Positions 1-9,999 are shown, numbered from the stretch's first letter. The stretch is DNA of 64,000 nt from Mesorhizobium ventifaucium (GCF_935822925.1 NZ_CAKXZS010000010.1:30823-94822), one strand, 5' to 3'. Program-made: numbers and translations. Notes: a model not told the origin generated them from the letters alone.

Positions 1-1414
1 AGAAACATTCATTGCCACACGAACATCTCGACAGTCAGCTTTCACCAAGCCGTCGATAAGAGCATAACAGTCGGAGAATACCGTTTGAGTTAGCAGTTGA
101 AGCATCCCGGTTTCGCGTGCGGCTGTCATGATTTCGGGTGGAGAGATGGAACCGTGGATCGGGTGTGACCACCTTAGCAAGGCTTCGAAACCGACCACGA
201 CCTCGGTGTCGAGTCTTACGATGGATTGGAACCAAGGTGCCAACCTTCTCGCCTCTATCGCCGAATGAAGGTCGCGTTCGATGGACTGGCGACGTTGCAA
301 TTCCGTGTCGAGTTCGGCATCGAACAGACGAAATTCGTTCCTGCCAAGACGCTTGGCCGTGTAAAGGGCGACATCCGCCCGCAGCAACATTTCCGTCAGC
401 TTCGGCCTTTCAGCCAAGTATATTCCGATGGATGCACCAATCCGGACGGACGCGACCTCAGGATAGGGGCTGGCGACTTTGGCTATGATATTGGATGCGA
501 GGCTGCTGGGAGAAAGCGAACTCCGGAGTGAGGGAAAGAACAGCACGAACTCATCGCCGCCGATGCGGGCGAGCGTTGAGCCTGCCGGCGCTTCCTGCTC
601 TATGCGGCGGGCGATCCTGACGAGCAGTTCATCACCGGTCCTGTGACCGTAGGTATCGTTGACAGATTTGAAGCCGTCCAGATCGATCAGCATTGCAACG
701 AAGGGGCCGTCTTTATTATCGAGCTGACTAATCGCGTGTTCGAGGCCGCGTGTTGAGAAGCGCCGTTAGGTGGTCCTCCCTGGAATTGCGCTCCATTTCC
801 GCCGCAAGCCGCTCCGCCTCATGTGTCAAGCGGCTCGCTTCGCGGAAGCGGGCTTGCCCTACAAACGAGGCTCGAACCAAGCCGCCCTCGAAGAGCAGAA
901 CGGCAAAAGCCAGCATGTAGTTTTCCAAGTTGCCTTTCGTCAGCAACCACCCCGCTGTGATGAGGAGTGGCGGTGTGATGAAGTTGATCGCTGCCGCGGC
1001 ATATGAACTGCCGTATGTAACCGCACCAGCTGAAATGCCGGCCAGAATAATCAGATGCAGCGGCGCTTGGGGTGTTGTGTAGCCAACAGTAAGGACGGCA
1101 AGAAAGGACCAGGCAAACCCTGAAAGAAGAGCAAGGATACCAAACCAGCGGAGCCGCTGCGAAATCCCTGTTAAATCGTCGTGATGCCCCGTCTCCTTTA
1201 GCGGATAACGGGCGAGCCCGAGGCGGGCGGCATTTATCGCATTGATAACCAGGAACCAGATTGCGGCGGCAAAGCCTCCGCCAGAAAAGGCCTGCACCGT
1301 CAAAATCAGGCCTGACAGCATAGTGCTTATCGGCATCGACACGAAGAGACCGGCCTTCAGATCAGCAAGCTGATCCTGAAGGATTCTGGCCTCCAGCTCG
1401 TCTTCTTTCTTCAT
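1..1414 (-). pseudogene. Membrane GGDEF-EAL cyclic-di-GMP gene, frameshifted and cut by window edge
   Basis: The first 220 or so residues from 1414 leftward are rich in hydrophobic segments, as in membrane-anchored GGDEF-EAL proteins. The diguanylate cyclase domain begins with the usual DHLTALLN signature. At about 750-757 the frame breaks: the first frame stops at 728, while the next frame carries on with RGLEHAISQL, an ARIGGDEFVLFF active-site motif and then an EAL phosphodiesterase start (GFEALLRW) that continues past position 1. The family makes and degrades cyclic-di-GMP at the inner membrane. A one- or two-base indel explains the break. It may be a real mutation or a sequencing error, and the remaining EAL domain lies outside the window. 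Confidence 0.8.
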
Positions 1415-1669
1415 GTTCGGACGTCAGGTTGCATCTCCTGCTTGTACGCAGCACATGTCTATGCAAGCCTACTAAAGGAGGGGTTAACTATTCAGCGCGA
1501 CATCAGCCTCTGGGCTGATCAGCCAAATAAAGCGCTGAGACAATACCTCTTCGGGGCGACATTTATGGCCTGCCGCGGGAAGCTGCCGCCTCTGCGTGCA
1601 GGGGCAGCGATTACTCCGGCGAATGAGGCCCTCTTTCATCGCGCAAGGTCCAAAGCTCCTGGTACGGTT

Positions 1670-2851
1670 TCATCGCCTAAGCATGGCCGAAATGCCATGC
1701 CGCATAAAGGGAACATGTTGGGCGAACCGAAGCCCCACATGTCTTGCAAGCCGTGCCGCCGGGTGCTCGCTTGAGTAGAGTCCGACGACAATGTTCGTGC
1801 CATGGAAGAGCGGCGCCGCTGACAGGCGAAGCCACCTTTCGTATCCGTGCAGCATGTCGGGATCGGCAATCTCGCGACCGTCGCGACATGCTGTTAGGAT
1901 TCCATAGGCGAGTTGCTTCTGGCTGCTGATACCGATGTTGAAACCATGAGCAGTTACCGGGTGCATGCCGATGGCAGCGTCGCCGATGAGTGCGGCGCTG
2001 GGAGCTTGGAATTTGTGCGCCCAAGTCGTGACCAGCGGATAGGCATGGCGCTTGCTTGCCAAGGTCATTTTTCCAAGGCGCCCTCGACACCGGTTCGTCA
2101 ATTCCCTCAGAAACAAATGGTCGCTGAAGGCAAGCAGTCTATCGGCCTCGTTTGAGCACAGGGTGAGCAGCAGCGACGACACGCCCTCCGCCAGGGGCAA
2201 CATCGCTATCGTCTGATGGTGATCGAACCATTCGATTGCCACCTGGTGGTGGGCGCGCTCATGCCGTACCCGGCATATTAGCATGGAGTAGCCAAGCCGA
2301 TTGATATCGGCGCCTATGCCGAGCAGACCACGAGTGGCCGACAGACGTGAATCGGCGGCAACCAAAAGCTTAGCGTTCAACTGCACGCCATCAGACAGCG
2401 TTACGACTGCTCCTGTCTGGCTGGTTGTTGCATCTACGACCGAGCGGCCGCACAGCAGCCGCGCGTGATTCTGCAAGTGGATGGTCTTGAACAGCGCGTC
2501 GCGAATTCGGCAATTTGGGACCAAAACTCCGAGGGGTTCTCCAGACCCGCTGGGAGGATCGAAACGCAGAGCGAAAGGGCTCGAACCGTTGAGCACGCGG
2601 GCGCCGTGAAGCGGTGATTTGTCCGAAGCGGGGATGGCATCCCAGGCGCCGATCTCGCGAAGGATTCTGATCGAGGCGTGGGTCAGCGCGATTTCCCGAC
2701 CGTCAAAAGGCGGATTGGCGAGAGTATCGATTGAGTTCTGTTCGACAACTGCGACCTTGAGTTGGCTTTGAGCGAGTGATGCGGCGAAGGAAAGGCCGAC
2801 CGGCCCGGCTCCGACAACAACGATATCGAATCTGTCATCAGCGCCGCCCAT
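1670..2851 (-). CDS. ubiM: FAD-dependent ubiquinone ring hydroxylase, UbiM-like
   Basis: The 393-residue protein has the N-terminal dinucleotide fold (VVVGAGPVGLSFAASLAQ), a mid-protein segment ending VAADSRLSATR, and the second FAD motif LIGDAAIGMHPVTAHGFN. The VTAHGFN form is typical of the UbiM branch of the UbiH/UbiF/Coq6 monooxygenases, which hydroxylate the ring during ubiquinone synthesis. Its start overlaps the stop of the upstream small gene (TGATG), so the two are probably translated together. Placed next to a microaerobic respiration block, it could supply quinone for bacteroid respiration, but that is inference. A related aromatic-ring hydroxylase is the main alternative. Confidence 0.75.
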   Translation of the reverse strand: MGGADDRFDIVVVGAGPVGLSFAASLAQSQLKVAVVEQNSIDTLANPPFDGREIALTHASIRILREIGAWDAIPASDKSPLHGARVLNGSSPFALRFDPPSGSGEPLGVLVPNCRIRDALFKTIHLQNHARLLCGRSVVDATTSQTGAVVTLSDGVQLNAKLLVAADSRLSATRGLLGIGADINRLGYSMLICRVRHERAHHQVAIEWFDHHQTIAMLPLAEGVSSLLLTLCSNEADRLLAFSDHLFLRELTNRCRGRLGKMTLASKRHAYPLVTTWAHKFQAPSAALIGDAAIGMHPVTAHGFNIGISSQKQLAYGILTACRDGREIADPDMLHGYERWLRLSAAPLFHGTNIVVGLYSSEHPAARLARHVGLRFAQHVPFMRHGISAMLRR

Positions 2852-3246
2852 CAGCGTGCCGCCATCGCGGCGGCTATCCTCGTGAGACGCTGGTTGAGTT
2901 CAGCCTCCTGTCGTGCGCTGCGTTCCAATGCCCGCCGTATCACCTCAAGGCGCAGGGCGGGAAAATCCGCATGTATCAGCAACGAAGCAGGAAATCGCCT
3001 CGAACGCGTACGCGGGTGATCGGACCAGCGCTCGCGTCTGGGCAGCCAGGCACATACCCAGCCAGCAAGCGAGATTGTCACGTCGGCAGTTTTTGACCGA
3101 CGCGGCGCCCTTATCCCCCTGTATGCAGGGTCGGTTCCAATCAGGTCGTGTAACTCGTCAACCAGAGCACGGACCGGTGGACCGCCCGCCGGACGAATGA
3201 GAATATTATCTGAGGCTTCTGATGACTGCATCTTGTCGGCATTCAT
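2851..3246 (-). CDS. Hypothetical protein coupled to the UbiM-like gene
   Basis: The 131-residue protein matches no family I recognise. It has a conserved-looking N-terminal part (RALVDELHDLIGTDPAYRG), a central aromatic stretch with WVCAWLPRRERW, and an Arg/Glu-rich C-terminal helix (ALERSARQEAELNQRL). No signal peptide or membrane segment is evident. Its TGA overlaps the ATG of the next gene, and codon use looks like its neighbours, so I treat it as real. The coupling suggests a partner or regulator of the quinone hydroxylase, which remains a guess. Confidence 0.55.
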   Translation of the reverse strand: MNADKMQSSEASDNILIRPAGGPPVRALVDELHDLIGTDPAYRGIRAPRRSKTADVTISLAGWVCAWLPRRERWSDHPRTRSRRFPASLLIHADFPALRLEVIRRALERSARQEAELNQRLTRIAAAMAAR

Positions 3247-3286
3247 TGGTTGAGAAGTGGCCTCCCATACGGCGACAGCGCTGAAT

Positions 3287-5175
3287 TCAGCTTTCCAGCA
3301 GCCACACTTGCATCGAGCCTTTCGCCCGATTGTTCCAGAGATAATATGGCAGAGCGGTTAGCCGGCAGCCCGAAACGATCGGGGGCGCATTCCTGTACAG
3401 GCTGTCTCCCCACTCTTGGTCTTCGATGCGGTCAGCGTGACCACGCCATCGAAGAGATCGCCCCGTTCCACCGTTTTGATCCTGGCGTCTCGCGGCAGTT
3501 TGAGCTGCTGCACCGCCCCCCCGGGATTGTCGACCTCTTCAACGCAATAAACCAACGGCCCGCGCTTGAGCGCCACCCGGCCGATGTCCTGCTTGACCGA
3601 GGGATGAGCATAGATGCGCTTGGGAGAAATCGGTAGCTCGAGGGCGATGGTGTCTCCGGCATTCCATAGCCGCGAGATCGCAAGATAGCCATTTCTGGTG
3701 CATGCCGTCACGTCGACTGCACATCCCCCGACCGAAGCTTCGGCTTCATGAGCCCAACCGGGAATGCGGAGGTTGATGGTGAACTCGGCCGGCGCGTCAG
3801 GGCTGACCTCGATCCTGATCGAGCCGAAAAATGGATAGGCGCTGGTTTCCCGCAGGAACACATTGCCCGTAGCGAGTTGGATGTTCGTGGAAACGCCGCC
3901 GTAGAGATGGAAGGCGATTGCGTTTTCACTGGCCGACACGAAATAGCCTCCGATCGAAGCAATCAGACGAGACGAATTCATCGTGCAGCATGGGCATGGG
4001 TGCCAGGCCCATCTGCCGCGTCGCCCATCGCTCTCGAGCGGATTGGAGTAGAAATAGCGCTCGCCATCGCGCGAAAGGCCGGTCAGCGCGCCGTTGAACA
4101 ACGCCTGTTCCAGAACGTCGGCGTATCGGCCGTCGAGTTCGAGATGCAGCATGCGATGTGCCCAGAAGATCAGGCCTACCGAGGCGCAGGTCTCCGCATA
4201 CGCCGTATCGTTCGGCAGGTCGTGATCCTCAGTAAAGCCTTCATTCGCGGCAGCCGGACCCAAACCGGACGTGATGTAGATTTTCGAGGAGATGACGTCG
4301 GCCCAGAGCACCTCGCATGCTTTCTTAAGGCTGTCGTCATTCAGTTCCGCCGCGAGGTCGGCCATGGCAGAAAGCATGTACATCGCTCGGACCGCATGTC
4401 CGACCACCTTAGTTTGCTCGCGCACCGGCCTGTGCGACTGGTTGTACTCATATCTTTTCGCCCTGAAATCCCTGGGGTTCTCCCCGCGCTCGACCGCTTC
4501 CTGATCGAAGTAGTGCGGCTGACGCCCGCGCTCATTCATGAAATAGGCCGCGAGGTCGAGGTGCATTCTGTCTCCAGTCAAGCGATAGAGCTTAACGAGG
4601 GCCAGCTCGATTTCCTGATGGCCGCAATAGCCGCGCTTCTGGCCGGGGTTCGGGCCGAATGTCTTGCACACATGGTCAACATACCGCTCAAGGATGTCCA
4701 GGAGCCGGCGCCGGCCCGTCGCGAGGAAGTAGGCGATACCGCCCTCGAGCAGATGTCCAAGATTGTAGAGTTCGTGATTGTCGCGCAGGTTGGTCCAGCG
4801 CTTGTCGGGCTCGCGCTGCAGGTACCAGCAGTTCAGATAACCGTCGGGAGCCTGCGCCTTTTCGAGATCATCGACAATGTTTTCGATCCATGCCTCGATG
4901 TCGGGATCACGCCTGTGTGACAGCGCGTAGGATGCTGCTTCTATCCACTTGCCGGCGTCGGAATCCCAGAGCACCTGCCCGGAATCGTGCTCGTTGCCTG
5001 GGACGCTCAGTGGCAGCGACTGGTTCGGCAGTGTGAGGGACAGCAATACACCTTGCTTGCCAAGCTGGACGTGCTGGCTGGGGATGGTCCGTGTCAGCAC
5101 CGTCTCCAGCCGCTCGCGCCAGAATTGCCCCTCCAGCGCGACATCAACGAACCGAACTGGCTTGAACTCGCTCAT
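3287..5175 (-). pseudogene. GH127 beta-L-arabinofuranosidase, frameshift near the C-terminus
   Basis: The main open frame (5175 to 3358, 605 codons) is a glycoside hydrolase family 127 protein (former DUF1680), which removes beta-L-arabinofuranose from plant hydroxyproline-rich glycoproteins. Diagnostic pieces are DGYLNCWYLQREPDKRW, GHLLEGGIAYF, and HPCPCCTMNSSRL, which carries the zinc/nucleophile cysteines. The frame ends abnormally with RPRSFRAAG, but the family's usual ending reads on in another frame (WGDSLYR, then LTALPYYLWNNRAKGSMQVW) to a stop at 3287, so one indel lies near 3405-3425. The catalytic core is intact and activity might survive. No signal peptide is seen, so it would act inside the cell. 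A 40-codon frame overlaps its start. Confidence 0.8.
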
Positions 5176-5294
5176 TCGAACGCATCGGCTCCTGCAATGA
5201 CGTGCGCCGGCCTGCTCACGGCTTCGACAATGCCGGCGCCCCCGGCGAACACGGCCAGCACCTGATGCCGCTCGGCTTCCGTCCGGCTAGACAT
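5172..5294 (-). CDS. Possible small coupled reading frame (40 aa) before GH127
   Basis: A 40-codon frame starts at an ATG with a good Shine-Dalgarno sequence (AAGGGGAG, about five bases away) and ends in an ATGA overlap with the GH127 start. The peptide (beginning MSSRTEAERHQVLAVFAGG) resembles nothing I know. It may be a real leader that couples translation, or the stub of a deleted upstream gene whose 5' signals now serve the hydrolase. Confidence 0.35.
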   Translation of the reverse strand: MSSRTEAERHQVLAVFAGGAGIVEAVSRPAHVIAGADAFE

Positions 5295-5350
5295 GCGTTC
5301 TCCCCTTGAAAAGACTCGTCCATTGAAATCAGGGCGATGAGCAGACAGCA

Positions 5351-5364
5351 CTGATCTGGGTCAG
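5351..5364 (-). promoter_or_regulatory. FNR/FixK-like dyad upstream of the GH127 unit
   Basis: CTGAT-N4-GTCAG matches the anaerobox core TGAY-N4-RTCA with both outermost bases changed. Its centre is about 64 bp before the ATG of the small leader frame. Two similar dyads stand at fixN and fnrN/hemN. The sites are short, so chance occurrence is possible. Confidence 0.35.
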
Positions 5365-5514
5365 CCAGACACGACAAACCCGCGCCGCCGGTCTATCCGC
5401 TCCGTTGCACTTGGAACACGTACATCGCCAGCGCTCGTCCGGCCGTGGGAGGTACTTCGTGGCATCAGCCGCTTGCATGGCGGAATGGGCGACGCAGGCC
5501 CTCGAGTGACGGAA

Positions 5515-5670
5515 TCAGCGTTCCGGCCTCTCGTCCCGGTCAATGAGGATACGCTCGGCGGCTCCGTCGAGATCCTCGTATTGACCACTCCTCAAGGCCC
5601 ACAGGAAGCCAGACAGTCCAAGCCCGCCCAACAACAGAGCCACCGGTATGAGATAGACCAGGATTGTCAT
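5515..5670 (-). CDS. fixS: FixS/CcoS, cbb3 oxidase maturation protein
   Basis: The 51-residue protein has a single N-terminal membrane helix (ILVYLIPVALLLGGLGLSG), then WALRSGQYEDLDGAAERIL, the hallmark of CcoS/FixS. In other bacteria CcoS is required to put cofactors into the cbb3 catalytic subunit. Its ATG overlaps the fixI stop (ATGA), and it is the last gene of fixNOQPGHIS. Length is normal for the family. Confidence 0.93.
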   Translation of the reverse strand: MTILVYLIPVALLLGGLGLSGFLWALRSGQYEDLDGAAERILIDRDERPER

Positions 5671-7949
5671 GAGGGTTGCGTCAATGTGCCGGTGTGGGAG
5701 CGGCTATCAGGCGGAGCAGTTCTCCTTGGCACGTCTGGCACAAAACCTTGCAGCCTCGACGCATTGCCAATGACAAGCAGTGATGAGGCCGACATCGCGA
5801 TTGCCGCAATCAATGGTGTTACCTGCCCCAAAATGGCGATCGGGACGGCAATGGCGTTATAGACAATCGCGATGGCGATGTTTTGCCGGATCAGTTGTCC
5901 GGCCTTTCGCGAAACGTCGAGGGCAAGGGAGACGGCCGAAAGGCTTTCGTGCAGGAAAACGAAATCCGCAGCTTTGCGGCCGACATCGGCCGCCGTGGCT
6001 GGAGCGATCGAGACATGTGCCGCGCCCAGCGCAGGGGTGTCGTTGAGGCCGTCGCCAACCATGAGCACCTTGTGGCCGTCCTTCGCCAAGCTTTCAATAT
6101 ACTTGACCTTGCCCGAAGGAAGCAGCGCCGGAACAAAGTGATGTATCCCCAACGTCGTCGCGACCTCGCCGCAGGCAGCCCCGGTATCGCCCGACAGCAT
6201 TTCCACGGAAACTCGGGCGTTGTTCAATTGCTCGATGGCCGCCCTGGCGTCCGGACGCAGCGCGTCCTTGAAGACAAAGGACGCCACGATGATCCCGTCT
6301 TTGGTCAGAACCGTTCCGCCGTATCTGCTTTCGCCACCGGTTCGGGCCTTCCATCCAGCCCAACCGCGCCGCCCCAGTCGCCAGGTGCTTCCCCTCGCGG
6401 TGGCTTCGATGCCGAATCCGGGGTGTTCGCTGACAGCTTCGAGCTTTGGCTGGCTGGCGAAACCGGCAAAGGTGGCAATGGCGTTTGAATGCGGGTGACG
6501 GGAGTGCGCGGCCATCTCGGCAGCGATTGCCAGCATGGCCGGATCGACTGACGACGCATTGACGAGCCGGGGCTGTCCGAGCGTAAGCGTTCCTGTCTTG
6601 TCGAACACGGCCGTGTCGATCGCCGCCAGGCGCTCCATGGCCGAACCATCCTTGACCATGACACCGCTTTCGAACAGACGCCGCGCAGCGACCACCTGCA
6701 CGATCGGCACGGCGAGACCGAGCGCACATGGGCAGGTGATGATGAGAACGGCGATTGCGCTTGTTACTGCCCGGTGCCAATCGCCGGTCGCCGCCATCCA
6801 GCCAAGGAACGTCAGGAAGGCGGTCAGATGAACCACCGGAGCATAGAGCGCTGAAACGCGGTCGGCGATCCTGCGATAATGCGCGCGACCGCCCTCGGCG
6901 GCTTCCATCAGCCGGACCATTTCGGCCAGGAAAGAGTCTTTTGCGGCGGCTGTCGCCTCGACCGTCAGTGGGCCGGTGAGATTGTGCGTGCCGGCCTGCA
7001 CGGTTTCCCCTGTCGCCACTGTTCTGGGTGTGCTCTCACCGGAAACCAGTGAACAGTCGAGATCCGAAGAGCCTCGAATGACCTTGCCGTCGACGGGAAT
7101 CCGTTCGCCGGCAGCGATCAGCAACTGCATGCCTGGTTCGATCTCGCCAACCGGCCGGTAGTCGCGCGTGCCATCGTCGCGCAATACTATGGCGCCGCGC
7201 GCCGCCAGCCGTGACAGACCGTTCACCGCGGTCCGGGCACGCTCGCGCATCACGTGATCAAGCGTGCGGCCGATCAGCAGGAAGAACAGCAGCGATACCG
7301 ATGCATCGAAGTAAGCGTGGTCGCCATGGTTGATGGTTTCGTAAAGGCTCATCGCGTAGGCGAGCGAGACACCAACCGCAATCGGCACATCCATGTTCAT
7401 GCGGCCGTGACGCAATGCGTTCCATGCCGAGCGGAAGTAGATGCCACCAGCGAAGGCGAGCGCGGGGATGGCGATCAGTGCCGAGACCCAGTGGAACAGG
7501 TCGCGGGTCGCACCTTCAGCGCCGGACCAGACCGACATTGAAAGCAGCATGATGTTGCCCGCTGCAAAGCCGGCAACCCCCACGGCCCGGATCAGCTCCG
7601 ATAGCGTCTTGTCCTTCTCCCCTGTCTCGGGCTCGAACAAATGCGCTTCGTATCCCAGCCGTCCAAGCGCGGCGACAAACGGTGGAACCTCATTTCCGCG
7701 CCACCGGATCGCAACCCGTTTCGTCGACAGGTTGACACGTACAGCCTCGACGCGATCGAGTTTTCCAAGCGCCCTCTCGATACTCTGGATGCAGGCTGCG
7801 CAATGCACCGTCGGGACCGAGAGATCGGATTGGTGCAGATCGCCGCCAAGCGAGCGGCTCGCCAGCCTGACCTCCTGGCTTGATGGCAGGACGGATATGC
7901 TGCTTGCCAGATCCAGCGCCGTTTCGGCGCCCGGTGCACAACAGCTCAT
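5667..7949 (-). CDS. fixI: FixI copper-exporting P1B-type ATPase for cbb3 assembly
   Basis: The 760-residue protein carries an N-terminal heavy-metal-associated domain with VHCAACIQSIE (the CxxC near residue 50), the membrane CPC motif TCPCALGLAVP, the phosphorylation site FDKTGTLTLGQ, and a hinge MVGDGLNDTPALGAA. Family members move copper across the inner membrane to supply the copper-B site of the cbb3 oxidase. It starts four bases inside the end of fixH and overlaps fixS downstream, so it is translationally coupled on both sides. All catalytic motifs are present. Confidence 0.95.
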   Translation of the reverse strand: MSCCAPGAETALDLASSISVLPSSQEVRLASRSLGGDLHQSDLSVPTVHCAACIQSIERALGKLDRVEAVRVNLSTKRVAIRWRGNEVPPFVAALGRLGYEAHLFEPETGEKDKTLSELIRAVGVAGFAAGNIMLLSMSVWSGAEGATRDLFHWVSALIAIPALAFAGGIYFRSAWNALRHGRMNMDVPIAVGVSLAYAMSLYETINHGDHAYFDASVSLLFFLLIGRTLDHVMRERARTAVNGLSRLAARGAIVLRDDGTRDYRPVGEIEPGMQLLIAAGERIPVDGKVIRGSSDLDCSLVSGESTPRTVATGETVQAGTHNLTGPLTVEATAAAKDSFLAEMVRLMEAAEGGRAHYRRIADRVSALYAPVVHLTAFLTFLGWMAATGDWHRAVTSAIAVLIITCPCALGLAVPIVQVVAARRLFESGVMVKDGSAMERLAAIDTAVFDKTGTLTLGQPRLVNASSVDPAMLAIAAEMAAHSRHPHSNAIATFAGFASQPKLEAVSEHPGFGIEATARGSTWRLGRRGWAGWKARTGGESRYGGTVLTKDGIIVASFVFKDALRPDARAAIEQLNNARVSVEMLSGDTGAACGEVATTLGIHHFVPALLPSGKVKYIESLAKDGHKVLMVGDGLNDTPALGAAHVSIAPATAADVGRKAADFVFLHESLSAVSLALDVSRKAGQLIRQNIAIAIVYNAIAVPIAILGQVTPLIAAIAMSASSLLVIGNASRLQGFVPDVPRRTAPPDSRSHTGTLTQPS

Positions 7950-8443
7950 TGTAACGCTCCATGGGAAATTATAATTCGACGGACGTCGCGATAGGGTTCT
8001 GCGAGACCAACATCGGCGTCGACTTGGACGATCCAGACGCCGTCCCTTGGCGTATGCTGGGCGGCAAATTCCTGGCTCGCGGCAGGCGCAAGCATGACGG
8101 CTTTGTCCTCGGCCTCGTAGGCGGGATGACGGAACAGGAGCCTGACGCCGTGCAACTGGACCGCTTTGCCGGCGGCCTCGCTGAGGCCGTAGCGGACCTC
8201 GCCCCGTGCGATGGTCAGTTTGCCGGTCCAGCCGAGTGCGGCCTGCGCGCGCCCTTCCTCGGCTATCCGGTTGAACTGCTGGCTCGCGACATAAGTATTT
8301 TCGACGACAAGACCCGTCCAGCTTGTGCTGGCGAGTGTTGCCATGGTCAGGTTCACACCAACGATCACGCCGAAAAAGCTAAGGATGATACGCAACATAT
8401 GCCTGCCGGTGAATTCGGGGGGCCTTCGTGCATTGACGCTCAT
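7946..8443 (-). CDS. fixH: FixH, membrane protein of cbb3 oxidase assembly
   Basis: The 165-residue protein has one N-terminal membrane helix (MLRIILSFFGVIVGVNLTMA) followed by a periplasmic domain with NTYVASQQFN and a C-terminal immunoglobulin-like part ending in EPYRDVRRIIIS. This is the FixH/CcoH layout; CcoH associates with the cbb3 complex during assembly. Start and stop overlap fixG and fixI by four bases each. Confidence 0.92.
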   Translation of the reverse strand: MSVNARRPPEFTGRHMLRIILSFFGVIVGVNLTMATLASTSWTGLVVENTYVASQQFNRIAEEGRAQAALGWTGKLTIARGEVRYGLSEAAGKAVQLHGVRLLFRHPAYEAEDKAVMLAPAASQEFAAQHTPRDGVWIVQVDADVGLAEPYRDVRRIIISHGALQ

Positions 8444-9999
8444 CTAACGATCTCCGGTGCGTTGAACGTGGCCGTGTATTCGTCCGACTCGAAGCTCGCC
8501 TTGTCCTCGACCCGGAACTTGAACGTCTGCGCTCGGGCATTGATCTGTTCCGCCGGCTGGCTGACGAAAATCTTCAGCATTTTCAGCCGGTCCGGTTCGA
8601 CCGGAACGGAGAGGGAGCGATCCGCAGGCATGTCGATCCCGACGACGCTCATCTCGGCATCCGCCAGGCCCTGCATGGTGACGACGATCGTTCTTGGCTC
8701 TGGGATCATGTTGAGCAGCTTGACGGTGTAACCATTGCGGATCGAACCATCGGACAGCGTGACGAACTGCGGATTGCGGTCGTGCAGAACGTTGACCTCG
8801 AGCCGATCGCGCGTCAGCAGCGAGTAGAGTAAGGCGAGACCGACCGCCGACCACGCACTCATGTAGACGAAGGTGCGCGGTCGAAAGATCTTGCGGACAT
8901 GGAAATGGGCTAACCTGTTGGAGAAAGCGCTGCCGTCTGTCCGCACCAGCGACGGATTCACCGAGCAAGCGCCGCCTGCGGTCGCCGCCGCCATGTTGGC
9001 GTTGTAATCGGACAGCGTCGCATACGAGATCAGCCCGCGCTCCTTGCCGAGTTTGTTCATTACGCCGTCACAGGCGTCGATGCAGAGCGCGCAGGTGATG
9101 CATTCGAGCTGCTGGCCGTCGCGGATGTCGATCCCCATCGGACAGACCGCGACACAGGCATTGCAATCAACGCAGTCTCCAACCGGCTGCCCTGCGGCAA
9201 GAGCCTTCTTGGCATGGCGCGAACGGGGTTCCCCGCGCCAGTCATTGTAGGTCACAGTGAGCGAATTCTCGTCGAGCATGGCCGCCTGGATGCGCGGCCA
9301 CGGGCACATGTAGGTGCAGACCTGCTCGCGCATCAGTCCACCGAATGTGTAGGTGGTTGCCGTCAGCACGCCGATGGTGATGTAGGCGACCGGCGCAGCG
9401 GTGCCAGCGAAGACCTCGTCAATCAGAGATGGCGCATCGGCGAAATAGAAGATCCAGGCGCCGCCGGTCGCTGCCGCTATGGCCAGCCAGATGGCGTGTC
9501 TCGATACACGCAGCACAAGCTTGCGCGCAGTCCAGGATCCCGCGTCGAGCTTTATGCGAGCATTGCGATCTCCCTCGATCGCACGCTCTACAACTAGAAA
9601 CAGATCGACCCATACCGTCTGCGGGCAGGTATAGCCGCACCAGGCTCTGCCAACAGTGGATGTGATCAGGAAAAGGCCGATGCCGGCCATAACGAGAAGG
9701 CCGGCCACATAGTAGAATTCCTGCGGCCAAATCTCGATGAAGAAGAAATAGAAGCGGCGGTTGGCAAGATCGATCAGCACGGCCTGGTCCGGTGCAAACG
9801 GACCTCGGTCCCAGCGCAGCCAGGGCGTCAGATAGTAGATCGCCAGCGTGATCGCCATCACCAGCCATTTGAAGCGACGGAAATTACCCGAGATTCGCTT
9901 CGGGAAAACCTTCTTGCGTGGGGCATAAAGCGGCTCACGGGTGCTGGGGGAGTCGATCGCGTCTGCTTCGGGCGGTTCTGTCTGCGTTTTATCACGCAC
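8440..9999 (-). CDS. fixG: FixG/CcoG iron-sulfur membrane protein
   Basis: The 519-residue protein contains several membrane helices, the CGYTCPQTVWVD segment, and two [4Fe-4S] ferredoxin motifs (CVDCNACVAVCPMGID and CITCALCIDACD). The C-terminal 120 residues form the FixG immunoglobulin-like domain. CcoG has been linked to cupric reduction during delivery of copper to cbb3 oxidase. It is separated from fixP by a 167-bp gap holding two hairpins, so fixGHIS may have its own expression level. Length and motifs are complete. Confidence 0.95.
   Translation of the reverse strand: MRDKTQTEPPEADAIDSPSTREPLYAPRKKVFPKRISGNFRRFKWLVMAITLAIYYLTPWLRWDRGPFAPDQAVLIDLANRRFYFFFIEIWPQEFYYVAGLLVMAGIGLFLITSTVGRAWCGYTCPQTVWVDLFLVVERAIEGDRNARIKLDAGSWTARKLVLRVSRHAIWLAIAAATGGAWIFYFADAPSLIDEVFAGTAAPVAYITIGVLTATTYTFGGLMREQVCTYMCPWPRIQAAMLDENSLTVTYNDWRGEPRSRHAKKALAAGQPVGDCVDCNACVAVCPMGIDIRDGQQLECITCALCIDACDGVMNKLGKERGLISYATLSDYNANMAAATAGGACSVNPSLVRTDGSAFSNRLAHFHVRKIFRPRTFVYMSAWSAVGLALLYSLLTRDRLEVNVLHDRNPQFVTLSDGSIRNGYTVKLLNMIPEPRTIVVTMQGLADAEMSVVGIDMPADRSLSVPVEPDRLKMLKIFVSQPAEQINARAQTFKFRVEDKASFESDEYTATFNAPEIVR

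Noticed and set aside
3748..4920. A 390-codon plus-strand frame opposite the GH127 gene
   Set aside because: Antisense shadow; the minus strand has the clear GH127 motifs.
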